Positions 39,123 to 47,181 of a DNA stretch of 64,000 nt are shown here, in pieces. Source of the DNA: Neobacillus niacini (GTDB lineage: Bacteria; Bacillota; Bacilli; Bacillales; Cytobacillaceae); assembly GCF_030817595.1 (NCBI RefSeq), contig NZ_JAUSZN010000001.1:3932001-3996000 (forward strand). Direction: 5' to 3'. The stretch's first letter is position 1. Each line of letters starts with the position of its first letter. Position numbers and translations under genes: made by a program. Below the pieces are notes generated by a model. That model ran no database searches, was not told the origin of the DNA, and saw only the letters and a program-made list of their open reading frames with translations.

Positions 39123-40466
39123 TTACTGATTGTTGTTAAGGATTTCTTGTACTCTCTCTTTGGAAACCTCAATCGTACGATCAATATTCTGTTCACCAAA
39201 TATCAATTTTTCATATTCCTCGTTAAGTACTTTATAAATTTCTGCCTGATTTGGAACAGGCGAAACAAACTTCGATGATTTCGCGTTTGTTAATACCTCT
39301 ATCAGTGATTCTTTATCAATTTTCTCAGGATTTTTTGTACCATTAAGTATTCTATCAATGATTACATTGGTATCATGATTACTAACCTTATTCCAAGATG
39401 GCACGTTTTTACCCTGAATAATTTGCCCTTCAGTCGTGTACCATCGGATAAATGTGTACGCTTCTTGCTTATGATCTGATTTCGCTGCAACCGCCAAATA
39501 GTCTGTTGTGACTGGTGCATATCCACCTTTATCTGCCTTTTCATTTTTCGGGTAAGGTGCAACTGTAATATTGAAATTTAATGGATTCAGCTCAGTGCCT
39601 CCAAGCTCGGCATTTACCCAGCTTCCAATGATGATGGAGCTTGCAGCTTGAGTAAAAAACTGTTCTCGGTAATGAAGCTTTTGAGTCAGGACCTCCTCAT
39701 AAGGTACAGCTGATTGGTCCTCTTTTTCCATCTTTACCCTCATTTCAAGTGTCTTCTTAAAAAGGGGATGTTCCAGATTAGATTTCCCTTCTTCTGTAGT
39801 AAATTCAGTATCTTCATCCTCACTTGCAAGTGCTAGTCTCATATACTCCAGCCAGCTTCCATCCTGTGGCCCATGGAAATAGGTTCCGTAATGCCCATCT
39901 CGTGTCATGGCTTTCGCATATTCCATAAATTCATCCCAAGTCCATTCCTTTGGGACCGTAAGACCTGCGGCATCCAGATGGTCTTTATTTATAAGAACAT
40001 ACCAAGGATTAAATTTACCTGGCAGTGCATAATATTTACCGTTTATTTCAGTATCGACCTTATATTCGTCTGTAACTTTGTATCCTTCTTCGTTAATAAA
40101 TTCATCCAGAGGAGCAGTCATACCCATACTTACATTCTGGGCATAACTAGCGGATTCACTAAACATGATAACATCCATTTGTTCTCCTGATGCTGCTGCA
40201 AGACCTAGTTTCTTTGCTGCCTCCTGCGTGTCTCCTTTTTCACTAAGGATAACTAATTCAACATCGATCGTTGGATATTTCTTCTCAAAAGATTCAATGG
40301 TGTTCTTCCAATTGTAGGATTCTTCATTACCATGAGAATAGAACTTAATCGTGACCTTGTTGTCCTTTTTCGAATCAGATGCTGCCTTTTTACCGTTTTC
40401 TGAACATCCTGTGACTAGGACTGAAAATATTACGGTGCATGTCAAGAAAGCCCAAACCTTCTTCAT
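39123..40466 (-). CDS. Orphan sugar-binding lipoprotein, family 1 type
   Basis: A 447-aa extracellular solute-binding protein of the MalE/UgpB type (SBP_bac_1). The lipobox is VTGC with Cys21. Typical segments are IKFYSHGNEE at the mature start, FEKKYPTIDVELV, DVIMFSESASYA, TVPKEWTWDEFMEYAKAM and FIRWYTTEGQ. No permease genes accompany it; instead the kinase and regulator genes follow by about 65 bp. It may therefore be a dedicated ligand presenter for the kinase, or it may share the permeases encoded 5 kb away. A degenerate copy of the direct-repeat element and a cre-like site lie upstream, suggesting autoregulation and catabolite control. Confidence 0.85.
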   Translation of the reverse strand: MKKVWAFLTCTVIFSVLVTGCSENGKKAASDSKKDNKVTIKFYSHGNEESYNWKNTIESFEKKYPTIDVELVILSEKGDTQEAAKKLGLAAASGEQMDVIMFSESASYAQNVSMGMTAPLDEFINEEGYKVTDEYKVDTEINGKYYALPGKFNPWYVLINKDHLDAAGLTVPKEWTWDEFMEYAKAMTRDGHYGTYFHGPQDGSWLEYMRLALASEDEDTEFTTEEGKSNLEHPLFKKTLEMRVKMEKEDQSAVPYEEVLTQKLHYREQFFTQAASSIIIGSWVNAELGGTELNPLNFNITVAPYPKNEKADKGGYAPVTTDYLAVAAKSDHKQEAYTFIRWYTTEGQIIQGKNVPSWNKVSNHDTNVIIDRILNGTKNPEKIDKESLIEVLTNAKSSKFVSPVPNQAEIYKVLNEEYEKLIFGEQNIDRTIEVSKERVQEILNNNQ

Positions 40467-40495
40467 CCTTATCCCCCCGGAGATTTAACTCTGAA

Positions 40496-40509
40496 TGAAA
40501 ACCTTTACA
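40496..40509 (-). promoter_or_regulatory. cre-like site before the orphan binding protein
   Basis: TGAAAACCTTTACA matches the cre consensus except that the central CG is CC, the same deviation as at mglB and at the ABC importer promoter. It lies 30-43 nt before the start codon. Confidence 0.45.
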
Positions 40510-40541
40510 TAATAACCCTCAATTCTACAAATTTATATAAA

Positions 40542-40571
40542 TTATTATACTATTTATCAGAATATTTGACA
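40542..40571 (-). promoter_or_regulatory. Degenerate direct-repeat element (S5)
   Basis: Minus-strand TGTCAAATAT (40562-40571) and AGTATAATAA (40542-40551) resemble the half-sites of the locus operator but are 20 rather than 21 bp apart. A TATTAT follows 28 bp downstream. AT-rich sequence makes this match weak on its own. Confidence 0.3.
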
Positions 40572-40614
40572 TCTGTTTTTGGGGGGAAGTTTGACGTGAC
40601 AATTATAAATAAAT

Positions 40615-40770
40615 TTAAAGAGGTGAATTCATCACTCTGACTCCATATACTCCGCCTGCTGCTTTCCCTTCGGAAGATGAAAAGTTCACTTCAACCTTTT
40701 GTTTTCCCTCTGTTAAAGCATTTTCCTGGGATTCTTTAAAAATACCTGCTAATAATTTGACCTTTTCCAT
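40615..40770 (-). CDS. 51-aa protein, unknown, coupled to the GH43 gene
   Basis: A short frame starting MEKVKLLAGIFKESQ and ending YGVRVMNSPL. It has an AAGGAG site eight bases before the ATG, and this site overlaps the stop codon of the GH43 gene, so translation is probably coupled. The second half (KVEVNFSSSEGKAAGGVYGVRV) reads like two beta strands with a Gly-rich turn. No signal peptide, membrane helix or cysteine. It is either a genuine small protein at the end of the importer operon or a re-initiated remnant of a C-terminal domain once fused to the GH43 enzyme. I do not recognise the family. Confidence 0.55.
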   Translation of the reverse strand: MEKVKLLAGIFKESQENALTEGKQKVEVNFSSSEGKAAGGVYGVRVMNSPL

Positions 40771-40782
40771 AATGTAAACTCC

Positions 40783-41661
40783 TTATATTTGTTTGTCTAC
40801 ATCGACAATTGGATTACCATTAATAAAGTTAATTTGACTGATACATGTTTCCCGGAGTAAAGAACAATCCGGTTTAATTAATCGGTGATACACTAAATAC
40901 CAGTTTTCCTTATACTCTGTCATAGACGCATGACCAGTTCCAAAAATTTGTTCTGATGGTTGTGTTACATGATTGTCCTCCGGAGTTTCGTATGGTCCAT
41001 AAATATTGTTGCTCGTTGCAAAACAAATTTGATACCTCGGATCACGTGTATCATAATTGCTCCAAGTGAGTAAATAGGTTCCATCAATTTTTTGAAGATG
41101 AGGTCCTTCGTTGTAAACACTGTTGTCAAATATATTCGGGTCTTTACCTCGATTTTTATAAAGTTGGTCTGACAGGAGAACAGGTTCGGATTTGAATGTA
41201 ACCATATCCTCTTCAAGAGGAACAATCCAACACTTACCTTGTCCCCAGAGCAGATATGGCTGATTGTCATCATCTACGAATAAGTCAGCATCTATGCTTT
41301 GGCACCCATATTCATCTTTACTAATTAATGGACGGCGTAATATATCCTTAAAAGGTCCAAGTGGAGAGTCAGAAACAGCTACACCAATCTGCGCTTCAGC
41401 AGAAAAATACATATAATATTTTCCGTTATATTTATTTACCCCTGGTGCCCATGCTCTTGTGTTTGCCCATGCTACATCCTTCAAATCTAGCGCTAAATAG
41501 GGACCAGCCCACTGTATGAGGTCTTTACTGTGAAATACATGAAATTTTTCGTAAACCCATCCTGCACTATCTTTTGTTGGATACAAATAATAATCGTCGC
41601 CATCTTTTAAAATAAATGGATCCGCCCATTCACCCTCAATAATTGGTCCTTGTCTATCCAT
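40783..41661 (-). CDS. Intracellular GH43 glycosidase
   Basis: A 292-aa five-bladed propeller enzyme. EGEWADPFIL holds the catalytic base Asp (about residue 13), CQSIDADLFVDDD the pKa-modulating Asp (about 125), YNEGPHLQK the acid Glu (about 190) and FGTGHASM the conserved His (about 240). GH43 members of this size are alpha-L-arabinofuranosidases, beta-xylosidases or galactanases; the subfamily cannot be told by eye. No signal peptide, so it acts on imported oligosaccharides. GGAGG lies ten bases before the ATG. It follows the YesL-like gene after about 170 bp of AT-rich sequence in which I see no clear signal, and it is coupled to the 51-aa frame downstream. Confidence 0.85.
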   Translation of the reverse strand: MDRQGPIIEGEWADPFILKDGDDYYLYPTKDSAGWVYEKFHVFHSKDLIQWAGPYLALDLKDVAWANTRAWAPGVNKYNGKYYMYFSAEAQIGVAVSDSPLGPFKDILRRPLISKDEYGCQSIDADLFVDDDNQPYLLWGQGKCWIVPLEEDMVTFKSEPVLLSDQLYKNRGKDPNIFDNSVYNEGPHLQKIDGTYLLTWSNYDTRDPRYQICFATSNNIYGPYETPEDNHVTQPSEQIFGTGHASMTEYKENWYLVYHRLIKPDCSLLRETCISQINFINGNPIVDVDKQI

Positions 41662-41831
41662 ATTTACTTGTCCTCCGTTTTCTAATAATTATTTAATGAA
41701 TTCTATCAGTCACTTATATTCAGAAATCTATTATTGATAAATAAAAGAAGACTGCCTCATAGTAGTCGCAATTCGCCCCTTTTGAAACAATCTCCTTTAA
41801 TTAGTATCGCGTGCTCTTTTCAACACTTATG

Positions 41832-42422
41832 TTAAGTTGCATGAATAAACTTCTTTTCAGAAAACCAATAAGTAATAAACGCTGAAACACTGAAAAAGAA
41901 GAATACTAAGAAAAAAGAAAAACGTAGCGATATGAAAATCAAGCCTATTATCATCAATAAATTTACCAAAGTTATGAAAGGCTTAAATATTGCTAATTGA
42001 AAAGCATTTTTCATTAATTGTTTGGATGAATAGTAGCCATTAACCATTAAAGGTAATAGATAAAGAACAGAAATGAATAAAAAGAAGCTAATCATCAGTA
42101 AACAAATAAATAGAATATCCTTTATACCTATTTGCATCCGACTAATGAGATAGAAATCTGCAAAGATTAGCAAAAATAGTCCCGTCACAGCCGGACCGAT
42201 CATCATACTTTGCTTAAAATTTTCAACAAAAAGCAATTTATAGGTAGTAAAAACAGGTGGATCATTCTTTTTCACCCATTGTCTAACCACACCAAAGAGT
42301 GCTGCCGCAGCAGGAAAAATGGTTATGATTGGTAGACAACTAACTAAGAATAATAGGTTTAAATAAGAAAAACGATATATCCATGTGCATACACGATGAA
42401 CTAAGCCATCTACTTTAAACAT
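41832..42422 (-). CDS. DUF624 (YesL-like) membrane protein
   Basis: A 196-aa protein with four to five hydrophobic helices: LNLLFLVSCLPIITIFPAAAALF near the start, then pairs around 75-95, 105-125 and 150-185. The early segment with FRLSYLNLLFL-like spacing and GVVRQWVKKNDP is typical for the DUF624/YesL family. Its genes regularly accompany YesMN-type kinases and sugar ABC importers in bacilli; a role in signal transmission or transporter assembly has been proposed only by association. Here it lies between the GH35 and GH43 genes of the importer operon. Family fairly confident, function unknown. Confidence 0.82.
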   Translation of the reverse strand: MFKVDGLVHRVCTWIYRFSYLNLLFLVSCLPIITIFPAAAALFGVVRQWVKKNDPPVFTTYKLLFVENFKQSMMIGPAVTGLFLLIFADFYLISRMQIGIKDILFICLLMISFFLFISVLYLLPLMVNGYYSSKQLMKNAFQLAIFKPFITLVNLLMIIGLIFISLRFSFFLVFFFFSVSAFITYWFSEKKFIHAT

Positions 42423-42471
42423 TTAATCCACTTCCTTATCTGTTTTTACTACCACGCTGCATGTATTTACA

Positions 42472-45300
42472 TTATCTGCTTTTCCATTCATCTTCCACTT
42501 GTAAGAAACGGAGCTCTTCCACAACACCAGGTTCGCCCTGTTCAATAGACTCTAGCAAGATAGCAAATGTATTACCTTCTTTCTGAATCCATGGGCCTGG
42601 GATAAAGGTTATTTCAGGATTTCCGCCTCTCATTTGCGGCCTCGATTTACTGGATGGGTTCCATATTCGGCCAATCAGTCTGCCATTCAAATAAAAGGTT
42701 AACTTCATATTTGAACCACTGGATACTGCCTTCCAACAGCTGGTTGTATCGATGCCATCAAGATTCCCAAAGGCCCAAGCACTGCTTCCAGAAGCTAACT
42801 CAACAGGTAATTCAGTGTGGACTGCTAAGGTTTTAGCCTTTACAGCATGATTCCATAAAGAAGCTTCATCCGCAGAAGTTAACTCCCAATCTACTGCTTT
42901 AACACCCTCGTAAAGGATGACAGATCCATTACTTAAGCCATAATAGGTTTCTAGAAATAGAGTAAGCTGTACTTCCTCGCCGCCCCTTACCCACTTAGTA
43001 AGGTCTAAATATGGAGTTAATGGATTCACCTTGCCTGCTAAGTTCCCATTAATAAAAACTGTAACAAGAGATTTTATTCCCGGAAGGTGAAGAACCCAAG
43101 TGTTTGATTGGTCAGATAGAGAGAAACTTTTTCTGTAATAACCATAGGATGGATGATGTTCTGTCATCCACGAACCCCAGCCGATAAGCGGCCATTTTCT
43201 AGTGTCACAAGATAAAGATGTGTATAAATGATGCTCATTAGAGGAGCGAACTTCCTTAAAGCGCCAATTACTGTTTAATTTTAAAATATCAGTCACGGCA
43301 ACAGCACCAGTTAACCCTTTTTGCCCCTTCAGACGAAAAGTAGGAAGCCTGGCATCATCAAAGTTGGAATGTCCCCAAATTTCTGAACGAACCAATAACT
43401 TCATTTCGTTGCTGGATTTCTCATCTTCAAACGGAAGATAATAACTTCCGCCGCCAGGCACAACTGTCCCATGATATTCGTCGTCAGTATAAACAGAACA
43501 AATATCACTTGCATCCTGCAGCAGAACTCCTGATACGCCTCTAGATTCTAGTGTATTAAATTTAGCCTTATACCAAGAATATCCTTTGTAAACTCCTCTG
43601 TTTTCCAACCATTCTGCATCGGAGCCAAGTTGTTGAAGGTTCCCGCCTAATTCAGGTGCACCGTTATTTAAGGCTGCAACTGACCACTGAATTTGAGGGA
43701 AATCCTTTTCTACTGTTTGTGCAATGAGCTCTTCAAAAATGAATTGCCCTCCTGATTGTACTTCCTTTAATCTAAGTGCCTGTTCACGCACAAGCAGGTC
43801 AATTGTAAGGTTTTGCCCTGTTGATAAAGTGATTTTTGCAGACCCTGCAGCATTTCTTTCAGCTGTTAAGGTAATTCGTTCTCCATTTTGTATAAATTTG
43901 AGATCGCCGTTCGTTTCAATTTCCACCAAATTAGGAAGAATAAATGATAACTCTGACTCACCCTGCCCAGAGAACACAAAGTTAGTTTGATTGCCTTGAG
44001 TTTGTGCATAAATCAATTCAGCAGAAGCAAATTCTAATCTTCCTTCGGACACACCCCAATGACTTAGCGGCGTTTGAGCTAATAATAGCGGGCAGCCTCC
44101 CTCTGGAATCATCAGTTTTGTCTGTTCCGGGAAGGTATAACCTTCTATATGAACGGAAACAGTTTTCTCTTGATTACTAACATTAGGTAGTGAATACAAA
44201 TACCCGCCGCCATATAATGCCAAGACATTGGGTCCTGTCACCTCATCTGAGGAAGCCCCGCTTAGCGTAAAACTGTGATCATTTGTATAAGAGGAAAGTG
44301 CCAATGAATCACCTGCAGCTTGTATGATCCGGCTCATTAATCTGCCCTCGTATGCTTCAGGACGTACTTCTCCAGCGGAAGAAATCATTCCTCCAAAGTC
44401 ATAATCAGAAGTCAATAGCGCGAGCGGATCTCCCCAATTATTAGCTGCATTCGTAAAGCCAAAGTTTGTTCCTGACACCTGCAAGTAAGGTCCTAATAAT
44501 TTTGCGCCGCCTGCCAATAAACGCCGCAGTAAAAAATGAGATCGATTTGTTTCCGTTACCATTAATGGTATATCTTCACTACTTAGGGTATCTACATATG
44601 CATGAACCTTAGCCTCAAATTCTGGATCTCGATCATTTGGATATAAATTACAGGCCGGGATAACGCCCGTTGAATTTCCTGTTGCTAAGAATAAATCTCC
44701 TTGACCTGCACAGGCGATTAATGGGACCTCTAAACCATTCCCCAACACCATATCCCGGAGTGCTGAAATATAACCCTCAGGGTCTTGGCAGCCATAAAAA
44801 TCGAGCTCGTTATCAAGTTGAACACAGATAATCGTTCCCTTTTCACCCAATTCATATTTTTTAAGAATCGGCAAAATCTGTTCAAACCATCGATTAACAT
44901 GAGCTAGAAAAACAGGATCATTATCTCTCAATCTACTATTTGTATCGGAAAATAAGTAAGAAGGAAGAGCACCGCCATCCCACTCAGAACAAATATATGG
45001 CCCTGGACGTGCCACAACATAGAGTCCTTCTTCGGCAGCCATCTGCAGAAATGCTTCTACATCCTTCTCTCCGCTAAAATCCCAAATATTTTGTTCCGTT
45101 TCATGATAGTTCCAAGGAAAGTAGACATCTATACAGTTGTACCCAGCCTTTTTAACTTTTAATAGACGATCTTTCCAAAGATCTCTTGGAATGCGAAAAT
45201 AAAAGAGGGAGGCACAAAGGATAACGGTTGGCTTTCCATTAATTTCAATACCTTTACTAGATAGTTGAATACCTGTTTTCGTTTTATCTTGTATACTCAT
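42472..45300 (-). CDS. GH35 beta-galactosidase
   Basis: A 942-aa protein. The GH35 barrel (residues about 15-330) shows RIPRDLWKDRL, FPWNYHE, ARPGPYICSEWDGGALPSYL (about 100-120), CVQLDNELDFYG (acid/base Glu, about 165) and LMVTETNRSHF (nucleophile Glu, about 250). Two beta-rich galactose-binding-like domains follow (WVLHLPGIKSLVTVFINGN and MKLTFYLNGRLIGRIW). Family members remove terminal beta-galactose, often from beta-1,3- or beta-1,6-linked chains. No signal peptide, so it should act on oligosaccharides brought in by the importer encoded directly upstream. AAAGGAG lies ten bases before the ATG. With lacZ it gives the locus two unrelated beta-galactosidases. Confidence 0.88.
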   Translation of the reverse strand: MSIQDKTKTGIQLSSKGIEINGKPTVILCASLFYFRIPRDLWKDRLLKVKKAGYNCIDVYFPWNYHETEQNIWDFSGEKDVEAFLQMAAEEGLYVVARPGPYICSEWDGGALPSYLFSDTNSRLRDNDPVFLAHVNRWFEQILPILKKYELGEKGTIICVQLDNELDFYGCQDPEGYISALRDMVLGNGLEVPLIACAGQGDLFLATGNSTGVIPACNLYPNDRDPEFEAKVHAYVDTLSSEDIPLMVTETNRSHFLLRRLLAGGAKLLGPYLQVSGTNFGFTNAANNWGDPLALLTSDYDFGGMISSAGEVRPEAYEGRLMSRIIQAAGDSLALSSYTNDHSFTLSGASSDEVTGPNVLALYGGGYLYSLPNVSNQEKTVSVHIEGYTFPEQTKLMIPEGGCPLLLAQTPLSHWGVSEGRLEFASAELIYAQTQGNQTNFVFSGQGESELSFILPNLVEIETNGDLKFIQNGERITLTAERNAAGSAKITLSTGQNLTIDLLVREQALRLKEVQSGGQFIFEELIAQTVEKDFPQIQWSVAALNNGAPELGGNLQQLGSDAEWLENRGVYKGYSWYKAKFNTLESRGVSGVLLQDASDICSVYTDDEYHGTVVPGGGSYYLPFEDEKSSNEMKLLVRSEIWGHSNFDDARLPTFRLKGQKGLTGAVAVTDILKLNSNWRFKEVRSSNEHHLYTSLSCDTRKWPLIGWGSWMTEHHPSYGYYRKSFSLSDQSNTWVLHLPGIKSLVTVFINGNLAGKVNPLTPYLDLTKWVRGGEEVQLTLFLETYYGLSNGSVILYEGVKAVDWELTSADEASLWNHAVKAKTLAVHTELPVELASGSSAWAFGNLDGIDTTSCWKAVSSGSNMKLTFYLNGRLIGRIWNPSSKSRPQMRGGNPEITFIPGPWIQKEGNTFAILLESIEQGEPGVVEELRFLQVEDEWKSR

Positions 45301-45315
45301 AGAATCACTTCTCCT

Positions 45316-46218
45316 TTACCCTTTAAGGGCTCCACCAAGTTTGATTCCACTCATAAAATACTTCTGACCTACTGCGAATAGCAAAAGAGTTGGAATTAAT
45401 GCTAATAATGTTGCGGCAAACATCATACCGTAATCTGTGATTCCCTGCTGCCCGGCATTTAAACTATAGATTCCTAGTTGTAATGTAAACTTTTCAGGAT
45501 CATTTAAGTAAATAAGCGGTCCCATGAAATCATTCCAGTTGGCGTTAAACGTCCAAATCATAATGGTGATAATAATTGGTTTACACATTGGGGCGATGAT
45601 TCTCGTTAGAATTCCAAAGGAACTGCAGCCATCCATTTTTGCGGACTCATCCAATTCTTTTGGAATTCCCATAATAAATTGACGTAATAAAAAGATGTTA
45701 ATCGCAGCTGCAAAAAAGTTAGGAACAATTAGTGGTAAGTAAGTGTTAATCCAGCCAAATTCTTTGTACATTAAAAACTGCGGAATCATTGTAACCTGTC
45801 CAGGAATCATCATAGTGGCTAATACAAGCAGGAATATTACATTAGCTAGCGGATGACGAAAACGGGCAAATCCATAAGCAACACAAACGGAGGATAAAAC
45901 TTGTCCGATAATGGCGCTGATGGTAATAATCAGCGTATTAGCTGAATATTGAAACATTGGAAAAATACTTAGAACTCTGGAGTAATTATCCCATTTAAAC
46001 TCAGAAGGAACCCATTTGATTGGAACGGAAAAGATATCACTTGACGGTTTTAATGACGCCGAAATGGTCCAAACTAAAGGCAATAACAGCATAGCTGCAA
46101 TTATAGTTAGAACCAAATACCGTAAGGACCGTAACATAATCTTCGGAAGTTTTGATTTCGTACTTGCTTTTTGATTGATTTGAACTTGTGAAATGGCCTC
46201 CGTATTAGTTTGACTCAT
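45316..46218 (-). CDS. Carbohydrate ABC importer permease (MalG type)
   Basis: A 300-aa inner-membrane permease with six helices. The EAA loop reads DESAKMDGCSSFGILTRIIAP (about residue 195), fitting the coupling helix that touches the ATPase. MMIPGQVTMIPQFLMYKEFGW is typical of CUT1-class MalG/LacG proteins. It forms the translocation channel with the MalF-type permease whose gene overlaps it by 14 bases. No ATPase is encoded in the window, so a shared MsmX-like ATPase is the likely power source, as usual in bacilli. Confidence 0.9.
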   Translation of the reverse strand: MSQTNTEAISQVQINQKASTKSKLPKIMLRSLRYLVLTIIAAMLLLPLVWTISASLKPSSDIFSVPIKWVPSEFKWDNYSRVLSIFPMFQYSANTLIITISAIIGQVLSSVCVAYGFARFRHPLANVIFLLVLATMMIPGQVTMIPQFLMYKEFGWINTYLPLIVPNFFAAAINIFLLRQFIMGIPKELDESAKMDGCSSFGILTRIIAPMCKPIIITIMIWTFNANWNDFMGPLIYLNDPEKFTLQLGIYSLNAGQQGITDYGMMFAATLLALIPTLLLFAVGQKYFMSGIKLGGALKG

Positions 46219-47125
46219 AGTATACCCACCTCTTTGAGACTACTAGATTAATAACAGTCAATACCATTATCATGATGAACAGAACCCACGCGATTGCAGA
46301 TGCGTAGCCCATTTTGTAAAATGTAAAAGCATTGTCAAATAAATTAACCATTAAACTGTCTGTCCATGCTTTTTGGTTACCAGGCATAATCTTTGGCTCC
46401 ATAAAAATTTGGAATGAGCCAATGATGCCCATAGTAACTTGGAAGAAAATAGCTGGGGTTATCAATGGAAATGTAACACTCCAAAATTTCCTCCATCTTG
46501 AAGCTCCATCTATTTCAGCGGCTTCATGTAGTTCCTTAGGAACACCCGCTAAAGCTGGCAGCCAAATCATCATACTTCCTCCTACACCCCACAGACCTAC
46601 GAGTATAACGGCTGGTTTAGACCAAAACTCACTCTGAGACCAGCCGGGACCCTCAATTCCAAACCATCCAAGTGCTGCATTAATTAATCCAGCATCTCCA
46701 TTTCCGGTTCCTGGATACAACAAGTAGCTCCATAACATAAGGACAGCTACTCCACCGAACACTGCTGGCAAGTAAAAAATAATTCTGAAGACATTTATTC
46801 CTTTTATTTCTTTTGAAAGCAAGATCGATAAGAGCAAACCTAATGTGACTGAGAGCGGAACCCCTACTAGCGCATAAAAGATTGTATTACGTAAGGCATT
46901 CCAAAAATAAATCTTATCATCCATTAGTTCTTTATAATTTTCAAATCCCACCCATTTAGGCGGAGTAATGATATCCCACTGCATAAAACTTAAAGCTAGT
47001 GATGAAAAAAATGGGATAGCAGTAAATGCTAGAAAACCAATAATCCAAGGTGAAATATAAATCCAGAAGTTTCTCTTTTCATGTTTGGAAATGGAAGAAA
47101 ATACTTGTTTTGTTTTTGCCATCAT
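46205..47125 (-). CDS. Carbohydrate ABC importer permease (MalF type)
   Basis: A 306-aa six-helix permease of the CUT1 class: WIYISPWIIGFLAFTAIPF at the first helix, FENYKELMDD, FGGVAVLMLWSYLLYP, and the EAA loop ELHEAAEIDGASRWRKFWSV (about 205). It pairs with the MalG-type subunit downstream and receives oligosaccharides from the lipoprotein encoded upstream. AGGAGGG lies before two consecutive ATG codons; the second, one codon later, has slightly better spacing. The CUT1 class mostly carries di- and oligosaccharides, which fits import of galactan fragments. Confidence 0.9.
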   Translation of the reverse strand: MMAKTKQVFSSISKHEKRNFWIYISPWIIGFLAFTAIPFFSSLALSFMQWDIITPPKWVGFENYKELMDDKIYFWNALRNTIFYALVGVPLSVTLGLLLSILLSKEIKGINVFRIIFYLPAVFGGVAVLMLWSYLLYPGTGNGDAGLINAALGWFGIEGPGWSQSEFWSKPAVILVGLWGVGGSMMIWLPALAGVPKELHEAAEIDGASRWRKFWSVTFPLITPAIFFQVTMGIIGSFQIFMEPKIMPGNQKAWTDSLMVNLFDNAFTFYKMGYASAIAWVLFIMIMVLTVINLVVSKRWVYYESN

Positions 47126-47181
47126 AGAACCCTCCTAACTTATAGGAGGATAGAAGTAATTACCTCTACCCTCCCAGTTCT

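Noticed and set aside
40542..40571. Counting S5 as a full member of the direct-repeat operator set
   Set aside because: Half-site spacing is 20 rather than 21 and both halves are degenerate in very AT-rich DNA, so it is listed only as a weak candidate.
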